Shown: positions 1-11,248 of the stretch, in pieces
How the letters are laid out: every line of letters starts with the position of its first letter
Position numbering within the stretch: position 1 is the first letter of the stretch
Assembly: GCA_944383935.1 (NCBI GenBank)
Contig: CALWRK010000005.1
Span: forward strand, 1 to 33,907
Source: an uncultured Clostridia bacterium
Lineage (GTDB): Bacteria; Bacillota; Clostridia; Christensenellales; UBA3700
DNA length: 33,907 bases
Direction: 5' to 3'
The notes under the pieces: generated by a model
The model's database searches: none
Told to the model about the DNA's origin: nothing
Seen by the model: the letters and a program-made list of their open reading frames with translations, nothing else
Made by a program: the position numbers and the translations under genes

Positions 1-2
1 AC

Positions 3-3563
<3,561 letters not shown>

Positions 3564-3582
3564 TCTTTGCAAAAAAACACAC

Positions 3583-3618
3583 GGGCTGCAAGGCAAACCT
3601 TGCAGCCCTTTTCTTTTT
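3583..3618 (+). terminator. Rho-independent terminator of the PFOR gene
   Basis: A perfect 11-bp stem (GGGCTGCAAGG at 3583-3593 with CCTTGCAGCCC at 3598-3608), loop CAAA, then a T-rich tract. It lies 20 bases past the PFOR stop codon. Confidence 0.95.
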
Positions 3619-3620
3619 CC

Positions 3621-3780
3621 GCGCCCTTTCGTCACGAAAGCGCTTAGGGAGTTGAGAAAGATATCTCCTTGCTTTGCTCAGCGCTGTTTTTCGAGGTATC
3701 TTCGGATATCTCGCCGCGAAGCCGGCGTAAAAAAACGAGGTATCAAGAGATCCCTCGCGCACTGAAAGCCGCCATATCGA
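3621..3780. repeat. Intergenic stretch with successive small hairpins and a reiterated GATAT-CTCG motif
   Basis: No credible gene lies between 3564 and 3816. A CTTTCG/CGAAAG hairpin (3626-3640) is followed by a 9-bp stem with a UUCG tetraloop (CGAGGTATC 3692-3700, GATATCTCG 3705-3713, one wobble pair) and CGCCG/CGGCG arms (3712-3716, 3723-3727). CGAGGTATC recurs at 3735-3743, and related pieces occur at 3659-3668 (AGATATCTCC), 3749-3757 (GATCCCTCG) and 3771-3779. This looks like a degenerate interspersed (REP-like) element, but only a genome search could show multiple copies. Confidence 0.4.
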
Positions 3781-3816
3781 GTCGGACGTCCGATAGATAC
3801 TCCCAGGTATTAAGGG

Positions 3817-4215
3817 TCAATCGGAATCCTCTTCTTTTACGGGATGAAGCATGAAATTGCGGAGAATTTTACAGTTCATTCTGCGTGCGGCGGCGCGGAT
3901 GGCAAAGATGTCCGCCAGCCACCAAAAACCGCAGGCGGAAATGGTAAACAGCTTCAAAAGTCCCAATTTGACGTTGCGGCAATAAAAGCGGTCTATGCTG
4001 AGCACTCCCAAAAATACGGAAAGTATTTGCGCTGCGCGCGGGGAGATGAGTTTGAGCGAGGAGAGTTTTTCTATCTGCTCTTCCGGCAGAGCAAGGAGTG
4101 AGTTATACAATGTCATAACGTCCTTTACGTTAAAACATTTCTCTCTGGATGCGAGGAAATAGTCCAATTTAGATTTCTTGTCGTGCATGACAAGCGGAAA
4201 TTCCAATTTTTTCAT
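3817..4215 (-). CDS. TM2-domain small membrane protein
   Basis: A 132-residue protein. The second half has the TM2 pattern of two short membrane segments around a polar turn: SVFLGVLSIDRFYCRNVKLGLLKLFTI, then an aromatic ACGFWWLADIFAI segment. The cytosolic N-terminal half is charged (MKKLEFPLVMHDKKSKLDYFL). TM2 proteins are small membrane proteins of mostly unknown role, so no function is assigned. A longer reading from a GTG at 4242 is unlikely because that codon lies inside the -10 region of the promoter at 4233-4261. The ATG at 4215 would sit about 11 bases after the expected transcription start. The gene is divergent from spmA. Confidence 0.75.
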   Translation of the reverse strand: MKKLEFPLVMHDKKSKLDYFLASREKCFNVKDVMTLYNSLLALPEEQIEKLSSLKLISPRAAQILSVFLGVLSIDRFYCRNVKLGLLKLFTISACGFWWLADIFAIRAAARRMNCKILRNFMLHPVKEEDSD

Positions 4216-4232
4216 ATGCCCTGACCTTTTAC

Positions 4233-4261
4233 ATATTATCACGCGACCGTTGGCTTGTCAA
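4233..4261 (-). promoter_or_regulatory. Sigma-A type promoter for the TM2 gene
   Basis: On the minus strand TTGACA (4256-4261) is followed after 17 bases by TAATAT (4233-4238); a GATAAT reading two bases upstream is also possible. It predicts a very short leader for the gene starting at 4215. Confidence 0.65.
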
Positions 4262-4302
4262 GTATCTGTCGATAACCGGCATACGCACATTACAAGAGGG
4301 GC

Positions 4303-4339
4303 GAGGTGATATTTCCCATATCTGCGCCATAAGATATGG
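4303..4339 (+). promoter_or_regulatory. Displaced ribosome binding site plus hairpin covering the spmA start codon
   Basis: GAGGTGAT (4303-4310), a strong anti-SD match, lies 25 bases before the ATG at 4336, too far for normal initiation. Between them is a perfect 8-bp inverted repeat, CCATATCT (4316-4323) and AGATATGG (4332-4339), whose right arm contains the start codon. No better ribosome binding site lies next to the ATG, and an in-frame TAA at 4330-4332 excludes an upstream start. Confidence 0.5.
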
Positions 4340-4932
4340 TAATGAACGCCGTATTTTTTTTAATGCTTATACTCTCGCTCATCGCCCTTACGATCGCTTC
4401 TCCGCAGACGGCGTTTTCCGTCATGCTGAACGGAGCAACGGACGCGGTGGAACTGGCGCTTTCCCTGTTTGCGGTGTATTCGGTATGGCTTTCCGTATTG
4501 GAAATCATGGACAAGGCGGGGATAAGCAAGGCGATAAACAGACTGTTTTCTCCGCTATGGAAGAGGATTTTCAAGGGCGAGAGCGAAAAGGCGACGGAAT
4601 ATATCTCCCTAAACTTCTCCGCGAATCTGCTGGGTATGGGTTCGGCAGCCACGCCCATGGGGATAAAGGCGATGGAACAAATGAGCAAGAACCGGGAAAA
4701 AGCGAGCGACAACATGATCTTGTTTTTGGTATTCAACGCCACGTCCATACAACTTATTCCCGCCACGGTGATAGGTATGCGCGCACAGGCGGGCGCTGCG
4801 GATGCGGCGGACATCATCCTCCCTTCCCTGCTTGCCACGTTGCTGTCCACCGTATCGGGAGTGATACTTGCCAAGGCGTGCGCCAAGATGAGCGGCATCT
4901 TAAAGAAGGGACTGCCGCTTGCATGCCGTTGA
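4336..4932 (+). CDS. spmA: Spore maturation protein A (SpmA)
   Basis: A 198-residue membrane protein of the nucleoside-recognition (Gate) family. In Bacillus and Clostridium, SpmA and SpmB are needed for full spore core dehydration and heat resistance; the transported substrate is not established. Visible features are a hydrophobic N-terminus, the long LSLFAVYSVWLSVLEIMDKAGISKAINRLFSPLWKRIFKG segment, and the conserved FSANLLGMGSAATPMGIKAMEQM and FNATSIQLIPATVIGMRAQAGAADAADI motifs. The gene overlaps spmB by 10 bases, which suggests translational coupling. ATG 4342 is an alternative start two codons later. Upstream sequence has a CATACGCA element (4280-4287) vaguely like a sigma-E -10, but the -35 region is poor. 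Relatives also occur in non-sporulating Bacillota, so the gene alone does not prove sporulation. Confidence 0.93.
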   Translation: MVMNAVFFLMLILSLIALTIASPQTAFSVMLNGATDAVELALSLFAVYSVWLSVLEIMDKAGISKAINRLFSPLWKRIFKGESEKATEYISLNFSANLLGMGSAATPMGIKAMEQMSKNREKASDNMILFLVFNATSIQLIPATVIGMRAQAGAADAADIILPSLLATLLSTVSGVILAKACAKMSGILKKGLPLACR

Positions 4933-5435
4933 GCGCATATATCCTGCCCCTCTTCATCTTGGCGGTGATAGTTGCGGGTTTTTTCAAAAAAGTGCCGATA
5001 TACGGCAGTTTCGTTGCGGGAGTAAAGGGAAGTTTGCAGCTTCTCTTATCCATAATGCCCTACTTCACGACTATTTTGATAGCGATAGAACTGTTCACCG
5101 CAAGCGGCTTGGGGGAAAAGCTGACGCAAGTGCTGAAACCGCTGTTCACGGCTATGGGCATACCCGCGGAACTTTCCCAACTGGTAATACTCCGTCCGCT
5201 GAGCGGCAACGGTTCCATAGCCGCGTTACAGACGATAATAGACGAATACGGCGCAGACAGCTATATCGCCCGCTGCGGAAGCGTGATAGTGGGCGCGAGC
5301 GAGACCACTTTTTATGTGGCTACGATATACTTTTCCACCGTGAAAGAATATAAGCTCAGATACGCCATACCCGTATGTCTTTTGGCGTCCCTCATAGGCG
5401 CGGCGGGTGGGTGCGCGCTGTGCAAAATAATGTAA
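4923..5435 (+). CDS. spmB: Spore maturation protein B (SpmB)
   Basis: A 170-residue integral membrane protein, the partner of SpmA. It starts at the ATG at 4923 inside the last codons of spmA; the same frame is open far upstream, but that part only shadows spmA. Family hallmarks are the N-terminal hydrophobic segment (ILPLFILAVIVAGFFKKVPIYGSFVAGVKGSL), the ILRPLSGNGSIAAL motif, and the C-terminal GASETTFYVATIYFSTVKEYKLRYAIPVCLLASL. A two-gene spmAB unit ending at a terminator is a common clostridial arrangement. No dacB-like carboxypeptidase gene precedes it here, unlike in Bacillus. Confidence 0.94.
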   Translation: MPLSAYILPLFILAVIVAGFFKKVPIYGSFVAGVKGSLQLLLSIMPYFTTILIAIELFTASGLGEKLTQVLKPLFTAMGIPAELSQLVILRPLSGNGSIAALQTIIDEYGADSYIARCGSVIVGASETTFYVATIYFSTVKEYKLRYAIPVCLLASLIGAAGGCALCKIM

Positions 5436-5468
5436 AAGACCGCAAGGCGTCCGCCCTGCGGCCGTTTT
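5434..5468. terminator. Bidirectional terminator between spmB and the lipoprotein gene
   Basis: CCGCAAGGCG (5440-5449) and CGCCCTGCGG (5452-5461) form a stem with one mismatch. TTTT follows on the plus strand (5465-5468) and AAAA precedes it (5434-5437), giving a T run on the minus strand too. It sits between convergent genes. Confidence 0.75.
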
Positions 5469-5484
5469 AATTTATAGCCCGGAT

Positions 5485-6468
5485 TTACTCCGCTATCTCG
5501 ATGCTCGCCACAAAATCCGTATTGGCATACACGTCGGCATACAACGTGAGGTCTTTGTTTATAACGCTTATCTCGTCGTAGTAGACCATGACGTCTTCCG
5601 CGAAAAATTCAAAGGACTTCATGCGGTCTTTGGTGGTGGACGTGATGCTCACGCGCTCTTGGCGCATGGCGGATATCACGTTCCAGTTATAGGCGATGTC
5701 CTCGTCGTATCCGTATGAGAATATATCGCTTCCCTTGGGCAGACTTGTCAGCGCGTCCCCCTCCGGGTCATGCCAGCTGTCGTATTCGTTTCCGTCCAAA
5801 TCGTACACATACCTATACGCCACCTGCGCTATGTCCTGGTAAATCTTGAACCCGGAAGTCGCGGAAGTTATGTCCGAATAGCTGTCGGATATATCCGAAT
5901 AAGCGGTAAGCATATCGTACCACAGCGTGAGCAGATCGCCCATATCATAGCCGCCCACGGTATAGGTCATATCCTCCAAATCCGCCGCCGCGCCGTCGCC
6001 GTCCGCCGCGCCGTACTTCACCCATTCCACGGTGAGATTGCCGCTGCCGTCCACACTGCCCTTGGCGGAGGCGTAAGCTACGGGAGCGATATCCGAGTTA
6101 TTGTAGGTGTCCTCGTTTACGGGTAGATATATGGTGGCGGTAGTGGTGATGACCTCCCCTTTCTTTTCTATATCCAAATAGGCGTCCTCATACATCCAGG
6201 TGAAGCCCTCTTCTCCGTCCAACCAGCCGGGCGTACTCTCATCGCCGCGAGTGGCGCCGTTGTAGTAATAGTGAGTTATGTCAAAGGAGGTGGTGTAGTC
6301 ATACTTGGCAGTTTCAGTCATTATCGCTTTGAGGTCGGCATTCACCTTTTCCGCGTCTGTCAGCAATCCGGCATAGAAGTCCTCCATGGAGGCGGTACAC
6401 GCCGCCAGCACGGTTACGCTTATGACAAGCGCTATGACTACCGCAAGAAATATAACTTTACGCTTCAT
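5485..6468 (-). CDS. Uncharacterised lipoprotein, last gene of the uronate operon
   Basis: A 327-residue protein with a clear lipoprotein signal: charged MKRK, a hydrophobic core and the lipobox LAAC with the lipidated cysteine at C24. The mature part is acidic and rich in Tyr, Trp, Asp and Ser, with no domain I recognise. It begins inside the last codons of the symporter gene (11-base overlap) with AAGGAGG 8 bases before its ATG, so it is probably translationally coupled to the symporter. It is anchored outside the membrane, so a role in capturing or sensing the imported sugar is a guess from context. It does not look like an ABC solute-binding protein. A second unrelated-looking lipoprotein of similar size starts the operon (20329-21483). 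Confidence 0.75.
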   Translation of the reverse strand: MKRKVIFLAVVIALVISVTVLAACTASMEDFYAGLLTDAEKVNADLKAIMTETAKYDYTTSFDITHYYYNGATRGDESTPGWLDGEEGFTWMYEDAYLDIEKKGEVITTTATIYLPVNEDTYNNSDIAPVAYASAKGSVDGSGNLTVEWVKYGAADGDGAAADLEDMTYTVGGYDMGDLLTLWYDMLTAYSDISDSYSDITSATSGFKIYQDIAQVAYRYVYDLDGNEYDSWHDPEGDALTSLPKGSDIFSYGYDEDIAYNWNVISAMRQERVSITSTTKDRMKSFEFFAEDVMVYYDEISVINKDLTLYADVYANTDFVASIEIAE

Positions 6469-8083
6469 CGTTTCCGCCCTCCTTGTTTTCGAAGATATCG
6501 TCGGACGCAGCTTTCATATCCTCCGCTACCGACTGAGCCATGCTGTCGGGGATTTCCCCCACGCCTGCGCCGCCCTCGGCTGCAAGCGCCATGCCCTCCG
6601 TCTGCGCCGTGACCACGTTGCCTTCATCGTCTAGGATCTCGCCCTCGGCAAGTCTGCGCTCGGCAAGGCGCACCTGTATCTCCGCCATCTTCTTGCCCGA
6701 GAGCTTATAGAACAGCATGGGCACGATGGAGATGAGGTTGAGCACTGCGGGAATGAGCGTATACATGAGGAACAGACCCGACTGAGTGAACTGCGACTGC
6801 ACGGGATGGTGATCGTTGAGGAATCCCTCCGGTTGAGCGAACAGGAAGAATACGAGCAGCCACGAAAGGAAATAGTCCTTGAATGCAGAGGACATATTGC
6901 TGCGCAAAGACATGATTGCGAAGGTGACGCCCTCGTTTCTATTGCCCGTCTTTTCTTCCCAATAGTCCAGCGTATCCGTAGCCATCAGGTGAGGCACGAC
7001 GTTCAAGATACCTACCGGCATCATGGCGATGAACATCATTATAGCCACCGTGTACCACTGATTTCCGCCCGCGATGTAGATTATATACACAAGTGCCAGC
7101 GCCACAGAGTGCCATATCGTAGCCATTATAAACAGCTGCTTTGCGTCCATCTTGGATTTGAGTTTGGGCGCCAGGAGCATACCTATAAGCGAGGCGATTG
7201 CGCCGGGGAGGGAGAACCATATCTGCAAGCCGGAATCGTTGAAGATGTAGGTGACCACATATATGATGGACGCCGACACCAAATTCCTGAAAAATGTGAG
7301 CAGATTGGATAGTATCAGCAGCAAAAATTGTCGGTTTTTGAATAGGTACTTAAATCCTTCCCACCACGACAGCTTTTCCACCGTGGGCGCCAATCTTTCC
7401 TTTATGCTCAAGCTGCCCAGTACCATGAACAGGGTACCGAGGACGCCGATAACGATTGCCACCAGCAAGTACACGACGGTGTAGTTGTTGCTGAACAAAA
7501 GTCCGAAGGATATAAGCACAAGGGCGGACTGTTCGCCGATGGAACCCAAAATACGGCTGATGGAGATGAGCTTGGTGCGCTCTTGCGTGTTAGGGGAAGC
7601 CACTGCGGGGATACCGCCCATGGGCACGCCCACGATAGAGGATATCGTACAATAGAGTATGTATGTTATCCACATATAGGCTATTTTACCAGCGCTTTTA
7701 AAGCCCGTTACCGGGATGAACAGGGCTATGGTTATAATGCCCCACGGCACAGACGCGAATATCATATACGGGCGCATCTTACCCCACTTGGTGCGCGTTT
7801 TGTCGATGATAATACCTATGCTGGGGTCGATGATCGCGTCGAATATCTTCGAAACGAGGAACATCATACCCACGGCGGTGGGATCGATACTCACGCACAC
7901 GGTATAGTAGAACAGCAGGTAACCTTGCACAAGTCCGGTGATGGCACTGCTTGCGAACTGCGCCATGGAAAAGAAGATGTAGTCGCGCGGCTTCAAGTAC
8001 TTCTTGTTGAGTTCTTCCGCCTGCAACGCGTCATCTTGTTCGGGCATGATTTCCTGCGGCTGCTGTTCAACTGCGTTTTCCAT
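6458..8083 (-). CDS. GPH-family (MelB-like) sugar:cation symporter
   Basis: A 541-residue transporter of the glycoside-pentoside-hexuronide symporter family in the major facilitator superfamily, a group that includes glucuronide carriers. Visible family signs are PRDYIFFSMAQFASSAITGLVQGYLLFYYT in the first membrane segment, SKIFDAIIDPSIGIIIDKTRTKWGKMRPYMIF (loop 2-3 motif with the cation-site Asp residues), and KEDYWEEKTG-like LDYWEEKTGNRNEG in the central part. About 12 membrane segments can be counted. The C-terminus carries an unusual acidic, Ala-rich tail of about 60 residues beyond the last membrane segment. AGGAGG lies 7 bases before the ATG. Given the neighbours, the substrate is probably a glucuronide or uronate-containing oligosaccharide. 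No ABC or PTS importer is present in the operon. Confidence 0.88.
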   Translation of the reverse strand: MENAVEQQPQEIMPEQDDALQAEELNKKYLKPRDYIFFSMAQFASSAITGLVQGYLLFYYTVCVSIDPTAVGMMFLVSKIFDAIIDPSIGIIIDKTRTKWGKMRPYMIFASVPWGIITIALFIPVTGFKSAGKIAYMWITYILYCTISSIVGVPMGGIPAVASPNTQERTKLISISRILGSIGEQSALVLISFGLLFSNNYTVVYLLVAIVIGVLGTLFMVLGSLSIKERLAPTVEKLSWWEGFKYLFKNRQFLLLILSNLLTFFRNLVSASIIYVVTYIFNDSGLQIWFSLPGAIASLIGMLLAPKLKSKMDAKQLFIMATIWHSVALALVYIIYIAGGNQWYTVAIMMFIAMMPVGILNVVPHLMATDTLDYWEEKTGNRNEGVTFAIMSLRSNMSSAFKDYFLSWLLVFFLFAQPEGFLNDHHPVQSQFTQSGLFLMYTLIPAVLNLISIVPMLFYKLSGKKMAEIQVRLAERRLAEGEILDDEGNVVTAQTEGMALAAEGGAGVGEIPDSMAQSVAEDMKAASDDIFENKEGGNDEA

Positions 8084-8113
8084 AAATTTCCTCCTGATTT
8101 ATTTTATATGGGG

Positions 8114-10048
8114 TTATTCCTCGGGCTGCTTCAAATGCTTTTTGAAGAAGTCGCCCTCCGGATAACTCATGACGAACGCGCCCGTGGACGACCATGCCTG
8201 CAAGAGGGAGCCGTCCGGATGGATGGGGCTGTAAAACTCCACGGGTGTGTAGTTGCCCTTTCCCACGTTGTATTCAAACCACCTGAGCAGCGGATACTTG
8301 TAGTCCATGCCGTAAGCCAGCTTGGCATAGGCGTAGATGTTGGACCAATACGGCCAGTCGCCGCCGTTGTGGTAGTATGCGGGCAGAGAGGATTTTTGCA
8401 CTATATCCCACGCCCTCTTGTAGTAAGGATATACGCTCATGGTGCCCCAGTCGCCCATACCCTGCTCCTTGTTGTTGCGCGTTTCCAGCCACTTTTCCAT
8501 ATTTTCCAGCATACGCCTTGCGCGCGCGTCGTCGGCTATGCCGAAAAGTGCGGTTATGACGGTATCTATGGACAAGTTGTCCTCCGTGAAGTCGCCGTCC
8601 ACATAGTTATTGTACCAGCCTTTTTCCTCATTCCAAAGCAATTTGTTGATCGCATCTTTAACCGAGCTGTAATCTCTGTAAAAAGCCTCTCTCCTATCCT
8701 TATTCCCCAGCGCGCCGCTTATCTCGGACGCCGCTTGCAGCGCCCTGCAATAAAGCGCCTCGTCATAGGTGACGTAACCGCCCCTGAACACGTTGTCGCA
8801 CCAGTCGCGGCGGTTGTACTTGCCGCCCTTGACCAAAAGTCCCGTGTCGTCCACTTCCTTCTTGAATCTGTCCAGCACCGCGCAGACGAGCTCGTATACC
8901 GTAGCGCCGTTCACTCTCTCAGAGAGTACGGATTTGTCCCCCGTATGCACCACATAGTCGTACGTCATTATGACAAAGAAGGAGGGGGAATCGTAGTGGT
9001 TGCCCCAATGGCACTTGAAGTTATACCTCACCGCCGTGCCGCACTCCCCTTTCTTGTTTATGCCGTGCGCCAAGGTGATTATCTCATTGCGCACCAGCTC
9101 GGGCTTTACGGGAAGCACGGACAGCACCGTCCAGTAGCCGTCGCGATAATAGGTACGGGCGGGAAACTGATAGACTATGCCCGCCAAAAAGCCCTTGAAC
9201 TTACCCAATTCCTTATAGTTGGACAGCGAGCAGTTGAGCAGGGACTTGTAATACGTCTGCTCCATTAAATCGGTGACGTGTGCGGGAGGGATGAGGGAAT
9301 CTATGTACTCCGCCGCCTCCTTCATGGCCTCGTCAAAGTGCCTGAGCCTCTCCTTCACGTCGCAGAAGGTGTAGTCGCCGCGCGTGCCCGCGCTTATCAC
9401 ATAGCGGAACACTCCCACTTCTCCGCATCTCACCTTTCCGCCCACGGAAAATTGATTGAAAAAGCCGCGATCTGCTTCTCCCATCTTTCCGCCCTTTGAG
9501 AGGGCGGCGTCTATGTAGAAATCGCCCATCACCTTTCCGCGCAGGATGAGCGCCTCGCCGTCGCGCTCTTGCGTCTGCTTCTTCCCGCTCAAAAATCCGC
9601 CCGCTATCCTGAGCAGATTGCCCGCGGTCAGACGCGCGCCCGGAAGCTGATCCACATACGACTGGTAGTTGATGCCGAAGTTCATCACCGCCTCGAAGTC
9701 CGTATCCTCCTTGGCGTCCACGGAAAACTGCACATATATGCAGTTGTGGGCGTTGTCCAAAAACTGCGTGATGTGTATATCCGCCTTGTCCGTATATACC
9801 GTGGTTATCTGGCGCCTTCCCACCATATCCGCTTTCTTGTCACGGATATAGTCCAGCGGCACTCCGTCCACGGTGAGCAGGGTGTAGAATTTGCTGAACA
9901 CCTCGTATTTGTTCATAACCGCATAGCGCGAGATGGCGCCCCTGCCGTCGAACTGCGCGGTTATGGCGTTATTACCCGCGTCGTACAGCGCTTCTTCCCA
10001 CAGCTTGCCGTAAGCGGTTATACCTCCGCCCTTGTATTCGTTCTTCAT
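8114..10048 (-). CDS. Cytoplasmic glycoside hydrolase-like protein, probable (alpha/alpha)6 barrel
   Basis: A 644-residue protein without signal peptide, so it should act inside the cell. The N-terminal third (about 1-220) is beta-rich. The rest looks like a six-hairpin glycosidase barrel with conserved aromatic and acidic segments: PARTYYRDGYWT, FKCHWGNHYDSPSFFVIMTYDYVVHTGD, GKYNRRDWCDNV and, near the C-terminus, YYHNGGDWPYWSNIYAYAKLAYG, a pattern shared with several inverting glycosidase families. I cannot assign a CAZy family from the sequence alone; glucosidase-, rhamnosidase- and glucuronidase-type families are all possible. It lies between a sugar oxidoreductase and the symporter, which fits cleavage of the imported uronate-containing sugar. 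The gap to the upstream gene is 12 bases. Confidence 0.65.
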   Translation of the reverse strand: MKNEYKGGGITAYGKLWEEALYDAGNNAITAQFDGRGAISRYAVMNKYEVFSKFYTLLTVDGVPLDYIRDKKADMVGRRQITTVYTDKADIHITQFLDNAHNCIYVQFSVDAKEDTDFEAVMNFGINYQSYVDQLPGARLTAGNLLRIAGGFLSGKKQTQERDGEALILRGKVMGDFYIDAALSKGGKMGEADRGFFNQFSVGGKVRCGEVGVFRYVISAGTRGDYTFCDVKERLRHFDEAMKEAAEYIDSLIPPAHVTDLMEQTYYKSLLNCSLSNYKELGKFKGFLAGIVYQFPARTYYRDGYWTVLSVLPVKPELVRNEIITLAHGINKKGECGTAVRYNFKCHWGNHYDSPSFFVIMTYDYVVHTGDKSVLSERVNGATVYELVCAVLDRFKKEVDDTGLLVKGGKYNRRDWCDNVFRGGYVTYDEALYCRALQAASEISGALGNKDRREAFYRDYSSVKDAINKLLWNEEKGWYNNYVDGDFTEDNLSIDTVITALFGIADDARARRMLENMEKWLETRNNKEQGMGDWGTMSVYPYYKRAWDIVQKSSLPAYYHNGGDWPYWSNIYAYAKLAYGMDYKYPLLRWFEYNVGKGNYTPVEFYSPIHPDGSLLQAWSSTGAFVMSYPEGDFFKKHLKQPEE

Positions 10049-10060
10049 GATCGCCCTCTT

Positions 10061-11248
10061 TTATTTCTTTACTCCGGAGACTTTCTCCTCTTCTATGCGC
10101 TTTTGCAGCTGCGCGTAATATCTGTCCTCATCAATGGGGAAGTTGACCACCTCTCCCGTCCAGCCGGAGAGATGGATGGCGTTTGAGAACATCAAACCCA
10201 CTATCCCCTCCTGTCCGGGCGCTATCAGCTTGTCGCACTTGCCCAAAACGCGCAGGGTGAAGTTTCTGATTATCTTCATCTGCTGCCCCACTCCCGCATT
10301 GGTGATGACTTCGGATAGGGGCTGACGATAGACGTGCTTTTTCGTCTTCATCTTATAGGTGGTCCAATCGCGCTTTACGCCCGCTTCGCGCTCTTTGGCG
10401 CACTTTGCGGAAAATTCCGGCTCGGACATCTCATTTTCGATAAATTCCAACTTTTTGAGTCCGCCGCCGCTTATGACTATCTTTCCCCTGTCGCCGGAAA
10501 TTTCCAGCCTGTTCGTGCCGGGGAATTCATGTGTGGAAGTGATGAACACGCCGGACGCGCCGCCTTCGAATTCGCAGTACGCCGTCACGTCGTTTTCCAC
10601 GTTTATCTTTCTTCCCACCGTTTCCGCGGTACTCCACACCCTTTTGATCGGCTTGCCCGCTATCCAAGTGAACAAGTCCAGCTGATGGGGGTCCTGATTT
10701 ATGAGCACTCCGCCGCCTTCGCCGCCCCAGGTGCCGCGCCAGCCGCCCTGGTCGTAGTACGCCTGCGAACGGTACCAGTTGGTTATTATCCACACTATGC
10801 GCTTCAAATTGCCCAGCTTTCCGCTCTCCACCAACTCCTTGGCTTTGCGATAGGCGCTGTTCGTGCGCTGATTGTAGAGTACGCCGAATACCTGCTTGGG
10901 ATGACGCGCCGCGCACTCGTTCAGTTCCCTGACCGCCTTGGTATATACGCCTATGGGCTTGTCGGAGAGGACGTGCAGTCCCTCTTCCAGCGCCATCGTG
11001 CCTATCACGGGGTGGAGGTAGTGAGGCGTATCTATTATGACCGCGTCCACCTCCCCGCTCTTTATGAGATCTTCGTATTTTTCATACGTCTTTACTCCCC
11101 AGTCGCGCGCGGCGTTCACCAGCTTTACCTTGTCCACATCGCACACCGCCGTAAGGACGGCGTTCTTGTCCCCGCCCTTGGCAAGGGCAGCCGCATAGCC
11201 GCCGCCCTGTTTTCCTATACCTATTATTCCGTATCTTACCTTATCCAT
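10061..11248 (-). CDS. Gfo/Idh/MocA family NAD(P)-dependent sugar oxidoreductase (copy 1)
   Basis: 395 residues. The Rossmann motif GIGKQG is at residues 10-15. The family's EKP catalytic motif appears as DKP (96-98), a tolerated variant, and the C-terminal domain has the signature GGWRGTWGGEGGGVLINQDPHQLDL with H188, the usual catalytic histidine position. Members oxidise or reduce a ring or chain hydroxyl of sugars, inositols or glycosides. The start overlaps the TIM-barrel gene by 8 bases, so the two are probably co-translated. It is clearly paralogous to the protein at 12185-13318 (same WR-x-x-W-x-GEGGG-x-LINQ-x-x-HQLDL block). The substrate is unknown. Confidence 0.88.
   Translation of the reverse strand: MDKVRYGIIGIGKQGGGYAAALAKGGDKNAVLTAVCDVDKVKLVNAARDWGVKTYEKYEDLIKSGEVDAVIIDTPHYLHPVIGTMALEEGLHVLSDKPIGVYTKAVRELNECAARHPKQVFGVLYNQRTNSAYRKAKELVESGKLGNLKRIVWIITNWYRSQAYYDQGGWRGTWGGEGGGVLINQDPHQLDLFTWIAGKPIKRVWSTAETVGRKINVENDVTAYCEFEGGASGVFITSTHEFPGTNRLEISGDRGKIVISGGGLKKLEFIENEMSEPEFSAKCAKEREAGVKRDWTTYKMKTKKHVYRQPLSEVITNAGVGQQMKIIRNFTLRVLGKCDKLIAPGQEGIVGLMFSNAIHLSGWTGEVVNFPIDEDRYYAQLQKRIEEEKVSGVKK

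Noticed and set aside
4270-4290. Sigma-E promoter for spmAB
   Set aside because: CATACGCA matches a sigma-E -10 in 6 of 8 positions, but no convincing -35 lies 14 bases upstream, so I mention it without calling it.
7583-9268. 561-codon open frame on the plus strand
   Set aside because: It lies antisense to the symporter and glycosidase genes, both of which show clear family motifs. The frame is open because of the high G/C third positions of those genes, and its translation is His/Arg/Val-rich without any recognisable domain.
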